DNA of 64,000 nt from Nitrospira sp. (GCA_035968315.1 JAVYIN010000002.1:248001-312000); one strand, 5' to 3'; positions 52,616 through 62,067 are shown, counted from the first letter of the stretch. Numbers and translations: made by a program. Notes: generated from the letters alone by a model not told the origin.

Positions 52616-53581
52616 TTAACTGGCGATGCTGGCTGCGGGCTTACTGGCGGATTCGATCTGGACCAGTTCCTTCGGGAGGAGAAATTCGACATCTTCTTCG
52701 ATCACCGTGAGTTCTTCCAGCTCGGAGGGGCCGGCGCTTCGGAGGAAGGCCACCACTTCCGTCACCAGCACTTCAGGAGCCGAGGCCCCGGCGGCAATGC
52801 CGACGGCCTTCGCGTTCTTCAACCAGTCAGGGTTGATGTCGCTGGCCGAATCGATCAGATAGGATGGAATCCCGCATTGCTCACCCAACTCGCGCAGACG
52901 GTTGGAGTTGGAACTGTTCGGCGAGCCGATGACCAAAATGACATCAACCAGCCGGGACAACTCCTTCACCGCATTCTGCCGGTTTTGCGTCGCGTAGCAG
53001 ATATCTTCCTGATGCGGGCCCTTGATGTTCGGGAATCGCTTGTGAAGCGCGCCGACAATATCCCGGCATTCATCGACACTCAGCGTCGTCTGCGTCACAT
53101 AAGAAAGATTCACGAGGTTTTCCACCTCGAGCTTTTCAACGTCCTCGACCGACGACACCAAGTGGAACTTGTCGGGAATCTGCCCCAGCGTGCCGATCAC
53201 TTCCGGGTGGCCGGCATGGCCGATCAGAATCAGCTCATATCCTTGGGTATAGTCGCGGTTCACTTCATTGTGCACTTTGATAACCAGCGGGCAGGTCGCG
53301 TCGATGACATGCAGCCGCCGCTTATTCGCTTCGTCCCACACAGACTTCGCCACGCCATGGGCGCTGAAGATCACCACCGATCCCTCGGGCACTTCACCCA
53401 GCTCCTCCACGAACACCGCCCCCTTTTGCCGGAGCGAGTTCACCACATGGCGGCTATGCACGATTTCATGACGGACGTAAATGGGCGCCCCATACTTCTT
53501 GAGCGAGAGATCGACGATATCGATCGCCCGATCGACTCCGGCGCAAAACCCCCGCGGATTCGCAAGATATATCTTCAGCAT
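52616..53581 (-). CDS. ispH: IspH (LytB), HMBPP reductase
   Basis: 321 residues. The three Fe-S cysteines are C13 (NPRGFCAGV), C97 (VIDATCPLV) and C195 ([11 protein letters not shown]). Substrate-binding [19 protein letters not shown] and [11 protein letters not shown] are present. It makes IPP and DMAPP, the last MEP step. The C-terminal 35 residues are an acidic tail. It is the third MEP gene in the window; dxs/ispG are in a separate operon. Confidence 0.96.
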   Translation of the reverse strand: MLKIYLANPRGFCAGVDRAIDIVDLSLKKYGAPIYVRHEIVHSRHVVNSLRQKGAVFVEELGEVPEGSVVIFSAHGVAKSVWDEANKRRLHVIDATCPLVIKVHNEVNRDYTQGYELILIGHAGHPEVIGTLGQIPDKFHLVSSVEDVEKLEVENLVNLSYVTQTTLSVDECRDIVGALHKRFPNIKGPHQEDICYATQNRQNAVKELSRLVDVILVIGSPNSSNSNRLRELGEQCGIPSYLIDSASDINPDWLKNAKAVGIAAGASAPEVLVTEVVAFLRSAGPSELEELTVIEEDVEFLLPKELVQIESASKPAASIAS

Positions 53582-53690
53582 CGGCTGATCTCCTTCACGC
53601 TTGGCAGGGGGATCGCCCCCTCTACCCCGATATTGAACGGATTCACCTTACGTCAGATCGTCCAAGGCCGTCAACAGATGCCACGACACG

Positions 53691-55094
53691 CTATTTGACC
53701 GGGTGCGCAACCCACCACAACTCCCGTCCCTTACGCGCCCCGTACATCAATACCGTCCCATCAGGAGTAAACCTCAATGAGAGCGGATCAATATAATCGT
53801 AGGCGGGAAGCTTGGTGCCTTCAAGCACCACAAACCACTCCGCGGGCGGCCAATCGGTAAAGGCCAAGTAGGCCACCTGGCGGCCGGCTGGGCTGACAAC
53901 CGGCGCATGGGCCCACCAGCTTCGATAGCCTGGCACCCATTCATACCCGTTCACGAGGCCCCATTCCCCCTGAGCGCTTTCCGCCACGTAAAACACCCGC
54001 TGACTGTTCGGACTGAAGGACGGCGCCCCAACCACATCGTACTCGACACGTTCCTGCTGATCGACGATCATGCGGGTGCCGTTTGCAATATAGGCCACCC
54101 GCTTTCCATCCGGGCTCACACGCAGCCCCTGCACAGACGAATGGGGCGGACTGTCCTGCCCATTGAACACGACGGTCTTCTCGTTCTCGTTTCCCGTCAC
54201 GTACGCCAGCGATTCCCCGTCCAGGCTTGCCGCCAGCTCAAACACCCCACCCTTCTTCTTGATGCTTGATTTTCGGCTCCCGTTCACCAGCACACATTTC
54301 GATCCCAGGGCGGACTCACAGAGCACATAGATCAGCTCGCCATCTTGGCGATAGACCAGCGGGGTCGCGTCAGCTGAGATCGCCACCGTACGGCCATTTT
54401 CCAGAATGGCAAACTTGTCGCGCCCTTGCTCCCGGAAGGCCGCCACATACGCCACCTTCTCCCCATCGGGGCTCAAGGCATAGGACAGGACCTTGCCCGG
54501 AGCGGCATAGTGTGTGTCCTGGCCCGTCACACGATCGTGCAGGACCATGTCGGCTTGATCCTTCTGGCGCATCGAATACGCGAGCGTCTTCCCATTGGCG
54601 CTGTAGACCAACAGGCCGGTCTCCGCATAGACGGGCGTCACCGCATTTCCGGTTACCACAGCGGTTGGCGGCGAAGGAAGATGGCAGTCACGGTACTCTC
54701 GGCAGGAGGCTGGCGGCTTATACGGCTGCCCCTGCAGCCCAACCGGCAATCGATAGGCAAATGACCAGCCATCTGGGCCAAATCGCAGATCGAAATGCAG
54801 CGACGTATAGGCATCTCCGCACTCCCCCGGGATGCGGCCGAGTTTGGTGGTGCGGCGGTTCACAGATGCCAGGCTCAATAGACTCGGCCCGGACACCGGC
54901 TGGCTCGTGAGCGCAGCCCGGCACGCCTCAGAAACCATTTCAACAGGGGCTGCACCGGATGATGAAACAGAGGAAGTAGGAGCGGGAGAAGGGACAGCGG
55001 CTGTACCGGCCCCGACGCTCCGTCCCGGTTCGACCGCACAGGCGGCAAGCGATACGGCCAGCCCCAGCATCGCAATGGCACGATCGATACGCAT
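53691..55094 (-). CDS. Beta-propeller (PD40/WD40-like) lipoprotein
   Basis: 467 residues from ATG 55094; an in-frame ATG at 55310 lies upstream of the promoter. Lipobox SLAAC follows a short signal. After a Ser/Pro linker there is a repeat of the type 'SPDGKRVAYIA', seen at least six times (for example SPDGEKVAYVAAFREQG, SLDGESLAYVTGN, SPNSQRVFYVAE, SPAGRQVAYLA, TPDGTVLMYGA), spelling a TolB-like propeller. Such lipoproteins bind partners at the envelope; no enzyme motif is seen. Divergent from the response regulator. Confidence 0.85.
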   Translation of the reverse strand: MRIDRAIAMLGLAVSLAACAVEPGRSVGAGTAAVPSPAPTSSVSSSGAAPVEMVSEACRAALTSQPVSGPSLLSLASVNRRTTKLGRIPGECGDAYTSLHFDLRFGPDGWSFAYRLPVGLQGQPYKPPASCREYRDCHLPSPPTAVVTGNAVTPVYAETGLLVYSANGKTLAYSMRQKDQADMVLHDRVTGQDTHYAAPGKVLSYALSPDGEKVAYVAAFREQGRDKFAILENGRTVAISADATPLVYRQDGELIYVLCESALGSKCVLVNGSRKSSIKKKGGVFELAASLDGESLAYVTGNENEKTVVFNGQDSPPHSSVQGLRVSPDGKRVAYIANGTRMIVDQQERVEYDVVGAPSFSPNSQRVFYVAESAQGEWGLVNGYEWVPGYRSWWAHAPVVSPAGRQVAYLAFTDWPPAEWFVVLEGTKLPAYDYIDPLSLRFTPDGTVLMYGARKGRELWWVAHPVK

Positions 55095-55118
55095 AGGCCC
55101 CTCCCTGATTACCCAACC

Positions 55119-55127
55119 AGCATAGCA
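55119..55127 (-). promoter_or_regulatory. Extended -10 promoter of the beta-propeller gene
   Basis: TGC-TATGCT, the same extended -10 as before the HIT gene, 25 bases upstream of ATG 55094. Confidence 0.45.
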
Positions 55128-55203
55128 TTGCGACCGATTCCCCCCTACGGTTTCAGCTAAACTGACCGGTGCCGTCCCGCCCTTCTCCCTTGCCCGCAGT
55201 GAC

Positions 55204-55232
55204 TTGACAGCCTGCCCCCTCCTCCGTAGGCT
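55204..55232 (+). promoter_or_regulatory. Promoter of the PhoB-like gene
   Basis: TTGACA (55204-55209), 17-bp spacer, TAGGCT (55227-55232). Start near 55239, four bases before ATG 55243. Confidence 0.65.
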
Positions 55233-55242
55233 GGGCGGCACT

Positions 55243-55953
55243 ATGAGCAGCGCCTCGGCCAAGAAAATCCTCATCGTTGAAGACGAGAAAGATATTCTCC
55301 AGCTCGTCAAGCTCTATCTGGATAAAGAAGGCTATCGCACCGTCACCGCAGCGACTGGCGCGGAAGGACTCAGGCAGGCACGGGCGGAAAAACCGGATCT
55401 GATCGTCCTTGATTTGATGCTCCCGGAAATCGACGGCCTCGAAGTCTGCAAGCGGCTCCGATCAGCGCCGGAAACGGCCATGCTCCCCATTATCATGCTG
55501 ACGGCCAAAGCGGAGGAATCGGATACCGTCGTCGGACTGGAATTGGGCGCCGACGATTATGTCACCAAGCCCTTCAGCCCCAAGACGCTGGTCGCCCGGG
55601 TAAAAGCCCTGTTTCGGCGGATCGACCGGACACCCGATGAAGGCCAGGCCCGGTATAGCTATGGCGGTATCGTGATGGACCTCGCTCGTCACGAACTCAC
55701 CGTGAACGGGGAAGAAGTCCCCTTGACCGCCAAGGAATTCGGCCTCCTGGAACACCTCTTGAAGAATCCCGGGCGAGTCCTGACGAGAGAAGTGCTGCTG
55801 AACGCCGTCTGGGGCTATGAATATTATGGAACGACGAGAACCGTCGACGTCCACGTCAGACGGCTGAAACAGAAGATCCCCTTGCTGGACGACGCCATCA
55901 TCTCGGTCAAATCACTCGGCTATAAACTGAAAGATGTGAAGGGTGATGAGTGA
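55243..55953 (+). CDS. phoB: PhoB-like OmpR-family response regulator
   Basis: 236 residues from ATG 55243; the in-frame ATG at 55204 lies in the promoter. The receiver has D14 in the acidic pocket, phospho-acceptor D57 (VLDLMLPEIDG), and the switch Lys in DYVTKPFSP. The C-terminal winged helix shows LTAKEFGLLEHLLKNPGRVLTREVLLNAVWGY and RTVDVHVRRLKQKI. The kinase gene follows about 97 bp later. Its target is probably phosphate uptake given the convergent pit/DUF47 unit. Confidence 0.85.
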   Translation: MSSASAKKILIVEDEKDILQLVKLYLDKEGYRTVTAATGAEGLRQARAEKPDLIVLDLMLPEIDGLEVCKRLRSAPETAMLPIIMLTAKAEESDTVVGLELGADDYVTKPFSPKTLVARVKALFRRIDRTPDEGQARYSYGGIVMDLARHELTVNGEEVPLTAKEFGLLEHLLKNPGRVLTREVLLNAVWGYEYYGTTRTVDVHVRRLKQKIPLLDDAIISVKSLGYKLKDVKGDE

Positions 55954-55963
55954 TGCGTGATGC
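55943..55963. repeat. Heptad array GTGATGM, three units
   Basis: GTGATGA, GTGATGC, GTGATGC at 55943, 55950 and 55957. It begins inside the last codons of the response regulator and includes its TGA stop. Confidence 0.75.
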
Positions 55964-56015
55964 GCGTGGGAATAGGGCGCGACCTGGTGATTTCTTTTAC
56001 GCACCCCCTTCCAAC

Positions 56016-56043
56016 CTTTCACTTTTCACCTTTCACCTTTCAC
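56016..56043. repeat. Heptad array YTTTCAC, four units
   Basis: TTTCAC cores at 56017, 56024, 56031 and 56038, exact 7-bp period. It replaces a normal ribosome site: only eight bases separate it from the kinase ATG. Confidence 0.8.
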
Positions 56044-56050
56044 CTAATTC

Positions 56051-57871
56051 ATGACCCTCTCCATTCGCTGGAAAGTCACCCTTGGCAGCTTTCTCGCCGT
56101 CACCTGCGGGCTCGCGGTGGTCGGCCTGCTCATCGTGCAATCCTTCGAACAGCAGGAGATCTCACAGCTGCGCGACATGCTTGAGGCCAGAACCAAGCTC
56201 GTGGCCTACGGACTCCGGCCGCTCGAGCCTGCGCCATCATCCGGTTCCGAGCCTGCCTCACTCCAAGCAATCGTGCGCGACTTGGGAAACAGGGCCGCCG
56301 CCCGGATCACCCTCGTCTCAGCAAACGGCACGGTCCTCGCCGATAGTGCCGTCGCCGACGCCGACTTAGCCGCCGTCGAAAACCACCTCTCCCGCCCGGA
56401 GATCCAGCAAGCCCTCGCCACAGGACAGGGCACGGATATCCGCGCCAGCCACACCACCGGCGAACGCACCATGTATCGCGCGATGGTGATGGACCAGCCC
56501 TCTGGACATCCGCCTGTCTTTCTGCGCCTCGGTCTGCCCATGACCATGCTCGATCGGGAAACCGCGAAACTCCAGCGTAATCTCGCCATCGCCCTCGGCG
56601 CCGCCTTTCTCATGGCCGTGCTCCTCAGTATCTGGCTGGCCCGCAATATCACCAAACCGCTCTCCGATATGGCCGGCGCCGCCCGCCGGCTCGCGACGGG
56701 GGATTCCACCATCCGCATCCACACTCATTCCCGCGACGAAGTCGGCTTGCTTGGCGACACGCTCAATCAGATGACGGACCAGCTGCGCGCCAAGATCGAC
56801 GAACTGTCAGAAGACCGCGCCCAATTGCTTGCGATGCTGACCTCCATGGTCGAAGGCGTCCTGGTGCTGGACTATCGCGGCCATGTCCTGCAAGTGAACC
56901 CGGCGCTTGAGCGGATGTTCGGCGTCTCGCGCACCGACGCCCGGGGACGCCCCTGCGCGGACGTGTTCCGCCATCGCCACCTCATGGATCTGGTCGCCGA
57001 CATCCTGCGCACCCGCACGAATCATGAAGATGAAATCGTCCTGGCCCCCACAGGCCGCTGCCTGCACATCGAGGCCTCCGTGGCCGGAGGCGAGCGTGAA
57101 AACGAAGCCTGCGCGGTGCTCGTCTTTCATGACATCACCGAGCTGCGCCGCCTCGAAAAAATCAGGAAAGACTTCGTCGCCAACGTCTCGCATGAACTGC
57201 GGACGCCGCTTACCTCCATTAAAGGCTACGTCGAAGCGCTCTTAGACGGCGGGAAAGACGATCCGGAGACGGCCGTCAACTTCCTCTCGATTATCCTGAA
57301 GCAAAGCGACCGGTTGAACCTCATCCTGGAGGATCTGCTGGAGCTGTCGAAAATCGAGTCGGGCAGCGTGTCGTTCAAAGAAGACCCCTTGGACCTGCGC
57401 AACCTCATCGACCGCACCCTGTCGATGATCAAACCCCTGGCCGATAAGAAAGGGCATCATCTGGTTTCCTGCGTCCCTGAACATCTGCCCCCCATCGCGG
57501 GGGACGAAGGCCGCCTCGTGCAGGTCCTGACGAATCTGCTCGATAATGCCGTGAAGTACACGCCCGAGAAGGGCACCATTACCGTCGCCGCTCAGGCATT
57601 GGCTGACGCCGCGCACGCCCAGGCCATTGAGTTGACCGTCACCGATACCGGTATGGGGATCCCGGAACAAGACCGTCCGCGGGTGTTCGAGCGGTTTTAC
57701 CGCGTGGATAAGGCCCGCTCACGAGAATTGGGAGGGACCGGACTCGGCCTTGCCATTGTGAAACACATTGTGGAGGGCCATGGAGGCCAGGTGTGGGTCG
57801 AGGGCAACCAGCCGCACGGCAGCCGCTTTGTCGTGCGCTTGCCGGTGAGAACGCCCCGCGAGTCAGCTTAA
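56051..57871 (+). CDS. phoR: PhoR-like sensor histidine kinase
   Basis: 606 residues: membrane helix (about 10-30), periplasmic sensor (about 31-170), second helix (about 176-198), HAMP, PAS domain (about 268-360), HisKA with phospho-acceptor H381 in NVSHELRTPL, and HATPase_c with N-box NLLDNAVKYTP, G1 DTGMGIP and G2 GGTGLGLAIV. This is the PhoR/PnpS architecture. A classical ribosome site is missing; an upstream heptad repeat sits in its place. Its 3' end faces the Pit gene, separated by a 114-bp repeat element. Confidence 0.88.
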   Translation: MTLSIRWKVTLGSFLAVTCGLAVVGLLIVQSFEQQEISQLRDMLEARTKLVAYGLRPLEPAPSSGSEPASLQAIVRDLGNRAAARITLVSANGTVLADSAVADADLAAVENHLSRPEIQQALATGQGTDIRASHTTGERTMYRAMVMDQPSGHPPVFLRLGLPMTMLDRETAKLQRNLAIALGAAFLMAVLLSIWLARNITKPLSDMAGAARRLATGDSTIRIHTHSRDEVGLLGDTLNQMTDQLRAKIDELSEDRAQLLAMLTSMVEGVLVLDYRGHVLQVNPALERMFGVSRTDARGRPCADVFRHRHLMDLVADILRTRTNHEDEIVLAPTGRCLHIEASVAGGERENEACAVLVFHDITELRRLEKIRKDFVANVSHELRTPLTSIKGYVEALLDGGKDDPETAVNFLSIILKQSDRLNLILEDLLELSKIESGSVSFKEDPLDLRNLIDRTLSMIKPLADKKGHHLVSCVPEHLPPIAGDEGRLVQVLTNLLDNAVKYTPEKGTITVAAQALADAAHAQAIELTVTDTGMGIPEQDRPRVFERFYRVDKARSRELGGTGLGLAIVKHIVEGHGGQVWVEGNQPHGSRFVVRLPVRTPRESA

Positions 57872-57947
57872 CAGGCTGCGGAAACACTCGCGTAGAACTG
57901 TCAGCATCAATGAATGAAGCAAGCTCGGGAGCAGCTCAGAGCAATCG

Positions 57948-58061
57948 CAGGATGATCAAAAAGGCCGTCCAGCAAGGCCGCAGCAAGCGAAGAGGCGAAG
58001 CCGTACTAACGAACGTACGGAGAGCCTCTGAACGCCGCTGGAGGACTTTTTCAACATCCTG
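57948..58061. repeat. 114-bp dispersed-type element with imperfect terminal inverted repeats
   Basis: The left end CAGGATGATCAAAAAGGCC and the reverse complement of the right end, CAGGATGTTGAAAAAGTCC, are near-identical for about 26 bp, both running on into CAGC. A central CGTAC-N8-GTACG-like pair supports a long hairpin. It ends at the base before the Pit stop codon and lies between convergent genes. No coding frame is in it, so it is MITE-like or a bidirectional terminator. Confidence 0.7.
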
Positions 58062-59054
58062 TTAATGCAACAGCGAGAGTAATCCGTAGACCACCGCCCC
58101 CAACAATCCGGCGCCTGGGAGGGTAAAGAGCCAGGCCGACAGAATCTTGGTCGTCACGCCCCACCGCACCGCCGACAAACGCTTGGTGGCGCCCACGCCC
58201 AGAATCGACGACGTGATGGTATGGGTCGTGCTGACCGGCAACCCGAAGTGCGCGGTAAAGAGCAGCACGCTCGCCGCCCCCGTCTCCGCCGCGAAGCCAT
58301 GCACCGGTTCCAGCTTCACAATCCGCATCCCCAGGGTCCGCATGATGCGCCACCCGCCGACCATCGTCCCCAACCCCATGGCCAGCGCACAGGACACGAT
58401 CACCCATGTCGGCACATCGGACGTGGCAAGCTGGCCCGACGAAACCAGCGCCAGCGTAATAATGCCCATCGCCTTCTGCGCGTCGTTGGACCCGTGACTG
58501 AAGGCCATGAAACTGGCCGAGAGCAGCTGCAACCGGCTGAAGGTCTTCGTCGCCACCCCGCGATGCACACGGAAAAACATCCAGCTGATCGCGACCATGA
58601 TCAGAAATCCGATGCCGAAACCGAACAGCGGCGAGAGGACCATCGCCTCCAGGATTTTTTGCAACCCTTTGAATTGCACCACCGCCCAGCCCCCGTGCGC
58701 CACTGCCGAGCCGACAAGCCCGCCGATCAGCGCATGGGAGGAACTGGTCGGCAACCCAAGCAGCAGCGTCACCAAATTCCACAGAATCGCGCCGGCCAAG
58801 GCCGCCGCGACGACGGCGCTGGTGATCGCCTCGGGAAACACGATTCCGCCACCGATCATCTTGGCGACCGCCGTCGAGAAAAACGCCCCAGCCACATTCA
58901 AGACGCCCGCCAGCACCACGGCGGCAAGCGGACTGAGCACGCGGGTCGACACCACCGTGGCCACCGCATTCGCACAGTCGTGCCACCCGTTCGAAAAGTC
59001 GAATAACAGGGCCAGCACGACGGTCAGGAGCAATAATCCAGTCAGATCAGGCAT
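58062..59054 (-). CDS. pit: Pit-family inorganic phosphate permease
   Basis: 330 residues, about ten helices. The duplicated PiT signatures are visible: GWHDCANAVATVVSTRVL near the N-terminus and FSHGSNDAQKAMGIITLAL in the second half, and the SSSHALIGGLVG / STTHTITSSILGVGA pair. It symports metal-phosphate with H+ or Na+. The DUF47 gene is upstream on the same strand (117-bp gap), the usual partner that regulates Pit. The gene ends against the 114-bp repeat. Confidence 0.94.
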   Translation of the reverse strand: MPDLTGLLLLTVVLALLFDFSNGWHDCANAVATVVSTRVLSPLAAVVLAGVLNVAGAFFSTAVAKMIGGGIVFPEAITSAVVAAALAGAILWNLVTLLLGLPTSSSHALIGGLVGSAVAHGGWAVVQFKGLQKILEAMVLSPLFGFGIGFLIMVAISWMFFRVHRGVATKTFSRLQLLSASFMAFSHGSNDAQKAMGIITLALVSSGQLATSDVPTWVIVSCALAMGLGTMVGGWRIMRTLGMRIVKLEPVHGFAAETGAASVLLFTAHFGLPVSTTHTITSSILGVGATKRLSAVRWGVTTKILSAWLFTLPGAGLLGAVVYGLLSLLH

Positions 59055-59060
59055 AATTTA

Positions 59061-59095
59061 GGCTCGTGGCGAGAGGTACGCGGCGAGAGGAGGCT
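59061..59095. repeat. Heptad array GGNNNGN, five units
   Basis: GGCTCGT, GGCGAGA, GGTACGC, GGCGAGA, GGAGGCT in exact 7-bp register, starting six bases before the Pit ATG region. It is partly complementary to the array at 59131. Confidence 0.65.
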
Positions 59096-59130
59096 CTGAG
59101 TTGAGGAACGTCGCTACATAAGTCCTGCAA

Positions 59131-59165
59131 CCTCTCGCCCCTTGCCTCAAGCCCCTCGCCCCTCT
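59131..59165. repeat. Heptad array CCYCNNG, five units
   Basis: CCTCTCG, CCCCTTG, CCTCAAG, CCCCTCG, CCCCTCT, exact 7-bp register, just downstream of the DUF47 stop. Together with 59061-59095 it makes an inverted pair (GGCGAGAGG/CCTCTCGCC). Confidence 0.7.
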
Positions 59166-59171
59166 CACAAA

Positions 59172-59795
<624 letters not shown>

Positions 59796-59826
59796 CCGCG
59801 CTCCTGAAAAGTGAACTGGTGCCGTA

Positions 59827-59858
59827 TCTATATCCGCGCTGTGTTACAACCGTATTAC
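59827..59858 (-). promoter_or_regulatory. Pho-box-like direct repeat with -10 element
   Basis: On the minus strand GTAATAC and GTAACAC (59852-59858, 59841-59847) are 7-bp half-sites with a 4-bp spacer, eight bases before TATAGA (59827-59832). This is the layout of a PhoB-activated promoter that lacks a -35 box. Confidence 0.45.
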
Positions 59859-59880
59859 CAAATCCTCGGAATTCCCTCAT

Positions 59881-60873
59881 CTACCATCGCATCAGGCCTG
59901 TCGCCCACGTCAGCCCGCCCCCAAAGCTGCCCAGCAGCACCAGGTCACCGGCCGCAATCCGGCCGCCGCGCACCGCCGCATCCAAGGCGATCGGCAAGGA
60001 CGCCGACGAGGTATTTCCATACCGGTCAATCACCGAGGTCAGCCGTTCCGGCGGGACGCCCAACCGCTCCGCGATCCGTGAAAGAATCCGCCCGTTCGCC
60101 TGATGCAACACCACCTGCCCCACATCCTCGATCCGAACGCCAAACTCTTTGAGGATCTCCTGCACCGCCTGCTCGACCCGGCGCACCGCGATGCGAAAGA
60201 GCGACGCGCCCCGCATTCGCAAGACATGCTCGTGGTTCGCCACGGTCTCCGCCGATGCCGGCCGCCGAGACCCGCCGGCCGGGACACGGATCAGATCATG
60301 CTTCGCCCCATCCGCGTACAGCCGAATCCCCAACAAACCTCGCCCATTCGGGCTGTGATCTTCCTCGCCCCGCACCAGCACCGCACCGGCCCCATCGCCG
60401 AATAAGGCGGCGGTCGCGGCATCCGCCGGATCCAAAAATCTCGACTTCACTTCGGCGGCAATCACGAGACACGTGGCCGCCTGTCCGCTCCTGATCATGG
60501 CGTCGGCCATCGACAACCCATAGAGAAACCCGGAACAGGACGCCGACACATCAAACGCCCCGACGCCCCGGCAACCAAGTCCCCGCTGGACAAAACAGGC
60601 CGTTGACGGGAAGGCCATGTCCGAGGACGTCGTCGAGAGAATCACCGCGTCCACCGCAGAGGCCTCGCAACCGGCGGACTCAAGCGCCAAGCGGCTGGCG
60701 CCGATTGCAAGATCGGACGTGGCCTGCCCGTCAACGGCCCAACGCCGCTCACGAATGCCCGTCAGACGCTCGATCTGCCCAGCGGACATCCCCAGGGGGC
60801 CAGCCACCTCATGATTTTCCACCACCCGATCCGGCAGACAGCTGCCGGTCCCGATAATGCGCAGACGTTTCAT
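59881..60873 (-). CDS. 3-oxoacyl-ACP synthase III (FabH-like)
   Basis: 330 residues from ATG 60873 (MKRLRIIGTGSCLP is the usual start; a GTG at 60903 is possible). The KAS III triad is present: C113 in SASCSGF, H257 in VLHQANGR and N287 in YGNTSSAS. It would condense an acyl-CoA with malonyl-ACP. It stands outside any fatty-acid cluster, so a specialised acyl synthase (for example for branched or secondary lipids) is possible. A consensus TTGACC/TATAAT promoter drives it. Confidence 0.9.
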   Translation of the reverse strand: MKRLRIIGTGSCLPDRVVENHEVAGPLGMSAGQIERLTGIRERRWAVDGQATSDLAIGASRLALESAGCEASAVDAVILSTTSSDMAFPSTACFVQRGLGCRGVGAFDVSASCSGFLYGLSMADAMIRSGQAATCLVIAAEVKSRFLDPADAATAALFGDGAGAVLVRGEEDHSPNGRGLLGIRLYADGAKHDLIRVPAGGSRRPASAETVANHEHVLRMRGASLFRIAVRRVEQAVQEILKEFGVRIEDVGQVVLHQANGRILSRIAERLGVPPERLTSVIDRYGNTSSASLPIALDAAVRGGRIAAGDLVLLGSFGGGLTWATGLMRW

Positions 60874-60932
60874 CCTGTTCAATGACCGATAGAAAACCGG
60901 CACATACCGTATCCCCCGTGCATGGCCGCGAG

Positions 60933-60961
60933 ATTATAGGGGTCCTATGGAGGCGGGTCAA
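60933..60961 (-). promoter_or_regulatory. Promoter of the KAS III gene
   Basis: TTGACC (60956-60961), 17-bp spacer, TATAAT (60933-60938). One of the best sigma-70 matches in the window. Confidence 0.72.
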
Positions 60962-60977
60962 CCAATCGGCTCCGGCA

Positions 60978-61006
60978 TTGCTTTTCACCGTAACTCTTGT
61001 TATGAA
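60978..61006 (+). promoter_or_regulatory. Promoter of bamD
   Basis: TTGCTT (60978-60983), 17-bp spacer, TATGAA (61001-61006). Start near 61013, about five bases before ATG 61018. Confidence 0.6.
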
Positions 61007-61017
61007 TTCACACAGTG

Positions 61018-61971
61018 ATGATACCCTCTCATATCTCCCCATCCCGGCACTGCTCAGACGGCTGGCGTTCGATAGGCTTGCTGGCGCTTGGCCTTGTCCT
61101 TCTGTCGCTTCTGGCCACAGCCTGTTCCAGCACGCCAAAAGAAAAAACGGCTGGCAAGAAACCCATCGGGGGCACCGACGAGCAGATCTTTCTGGGAGAT
61201 GCCTTCGGGACAGAAAAGAACTATGACCCGAATGTGATCATGAAACGCGGCGAAGCCTTCTTCGAAAAAGAAGAATATGCCGAGGCCCTGGTGGAGTTTA
61301 ACCACTTCCTCGACCTTCACAAAACGCATATTCTTGCGCCCTATGCGGCCTTTCGCATCGGCGAAACCCACTTCAAGATGGCCAAATCCATTGACCGGGA
61401 CCCCGAACCCCTGCAAAAAGCCATCACGGCGTTGGAACGGATGCGAAAGGACTTCCCCAACAGCCGCTATGACGCCCAGGCCCAACAGAAAATCCAGGAA
61501 TGCCACGATTGGCTCGCCCAGACCCACCTGCTCGTGGGCCAGTTCTATTATCGCCGCGAGTCCTATCTCGCCGCCGTCCACCGGTTCGAGCAGATTTTGA
61601 AGATCTACCCGGATAAGCCGGTTGCACCCGACGCCCTTTACTTTCTGGCATTGAGCTATCACGAGATGGGCGCGGACGATTGGGCCGCGAACTATCTCAC
61701 ACTCTTGGCGCAGAAATATCCCGATAGCACAGTGGCAGGCAAGGGGAAAACGCTCCTGGCCAAACTCGGCGGATCTGCGGCCGGCATGATGGCCGCCAAG
61801 GATCCCAGCGCGCCAACATTTGCCGATACTCCTCCCTCATCCCCCTCCGGGAATGGAACGGCTCTCCCCGACCTCTCCAATGCCGCATCGACGCTCAACG
61901 GACTGCGGCTCCCTTCAGCCAATAGCCTTGGCCAAGCCTTTACAGCCTGCCGCCTCGGCGCCTGGTGCTAA
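61018..61971 (+). CDS. bamD: BamD, outer-membrane protein assembly lipoprotein
   Basis: 317 residues from ATG 61018 (a GTG at 61015 is adjacent). Lipobox LLATAC36, then TPR-like repeats: MKRGEAFFEKEEYAEALVEFNHFLDLH, APYAAFRIGETHFKMAK, YDAQAQQKIQECHDWLAQTHLLVGQFYYRRESYLAAVHRFEQILK and ALYFLALSYHEMGADDWA. This is the YfiO/BamD pattern. The C-terminal about 70 residues form a Ser/Pro tail not common to the family. It docks BamA with BamC/E. Confidence 0.92.
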   Translation: MIPSHISPSRHCSDGWRSIGLLALGLVLLSLLATACSSTPKEKTAGKKPIGGTDEQIFLGDAFGTEKNYDPNVIMKRGEAFFEKEEYAEALVEFNHFLDLHKTHILAPYAAFRIGETHFKMAKSIDRDPEPLQKAITALERMRKDFPNSRYDAQAQQKIQECHDWLAQTHLLVGQFYYRRESYLAAVHRFEQILKIYPDKPVAPDALYFLALSYHEMGADDWAANYLTLLAQKYPDSTVAGKGKTLLAKLGGSAAGMMAAKDPSAPTFADTPPSSPSGNGTALPDLSNAASTLNGLRLPSANSLGQAFTACRLGAWC

Positions 61972-61984
61972 CCAATTAGCAGCG

Positions 61985-62012
61985 AGTCCTGAGAATTGAG
62001 TGCTGAGCGATG
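61985..62012. repeat. Heptad array AGNNNTG, four units
   Basis: AGTCCTG, AGAATTG, AGTGCTG, AGCGATG at 61985, 61992, 61999 and 62006. It lies between the convergent bamD and ccdA genes. Confidence 0.65.
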
Positions 62013-62067
62013 AAGAAACCGCTTGGCGAGAATGACTTTCGTGCCGAGCTGATAGGTGATCGCTAGA

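Noticed and set aside
57948-58061. Reading the 114-bp repeat as the end of an insertion sequence
   Set aside because: No transposase frame and no visible target-site duplication.
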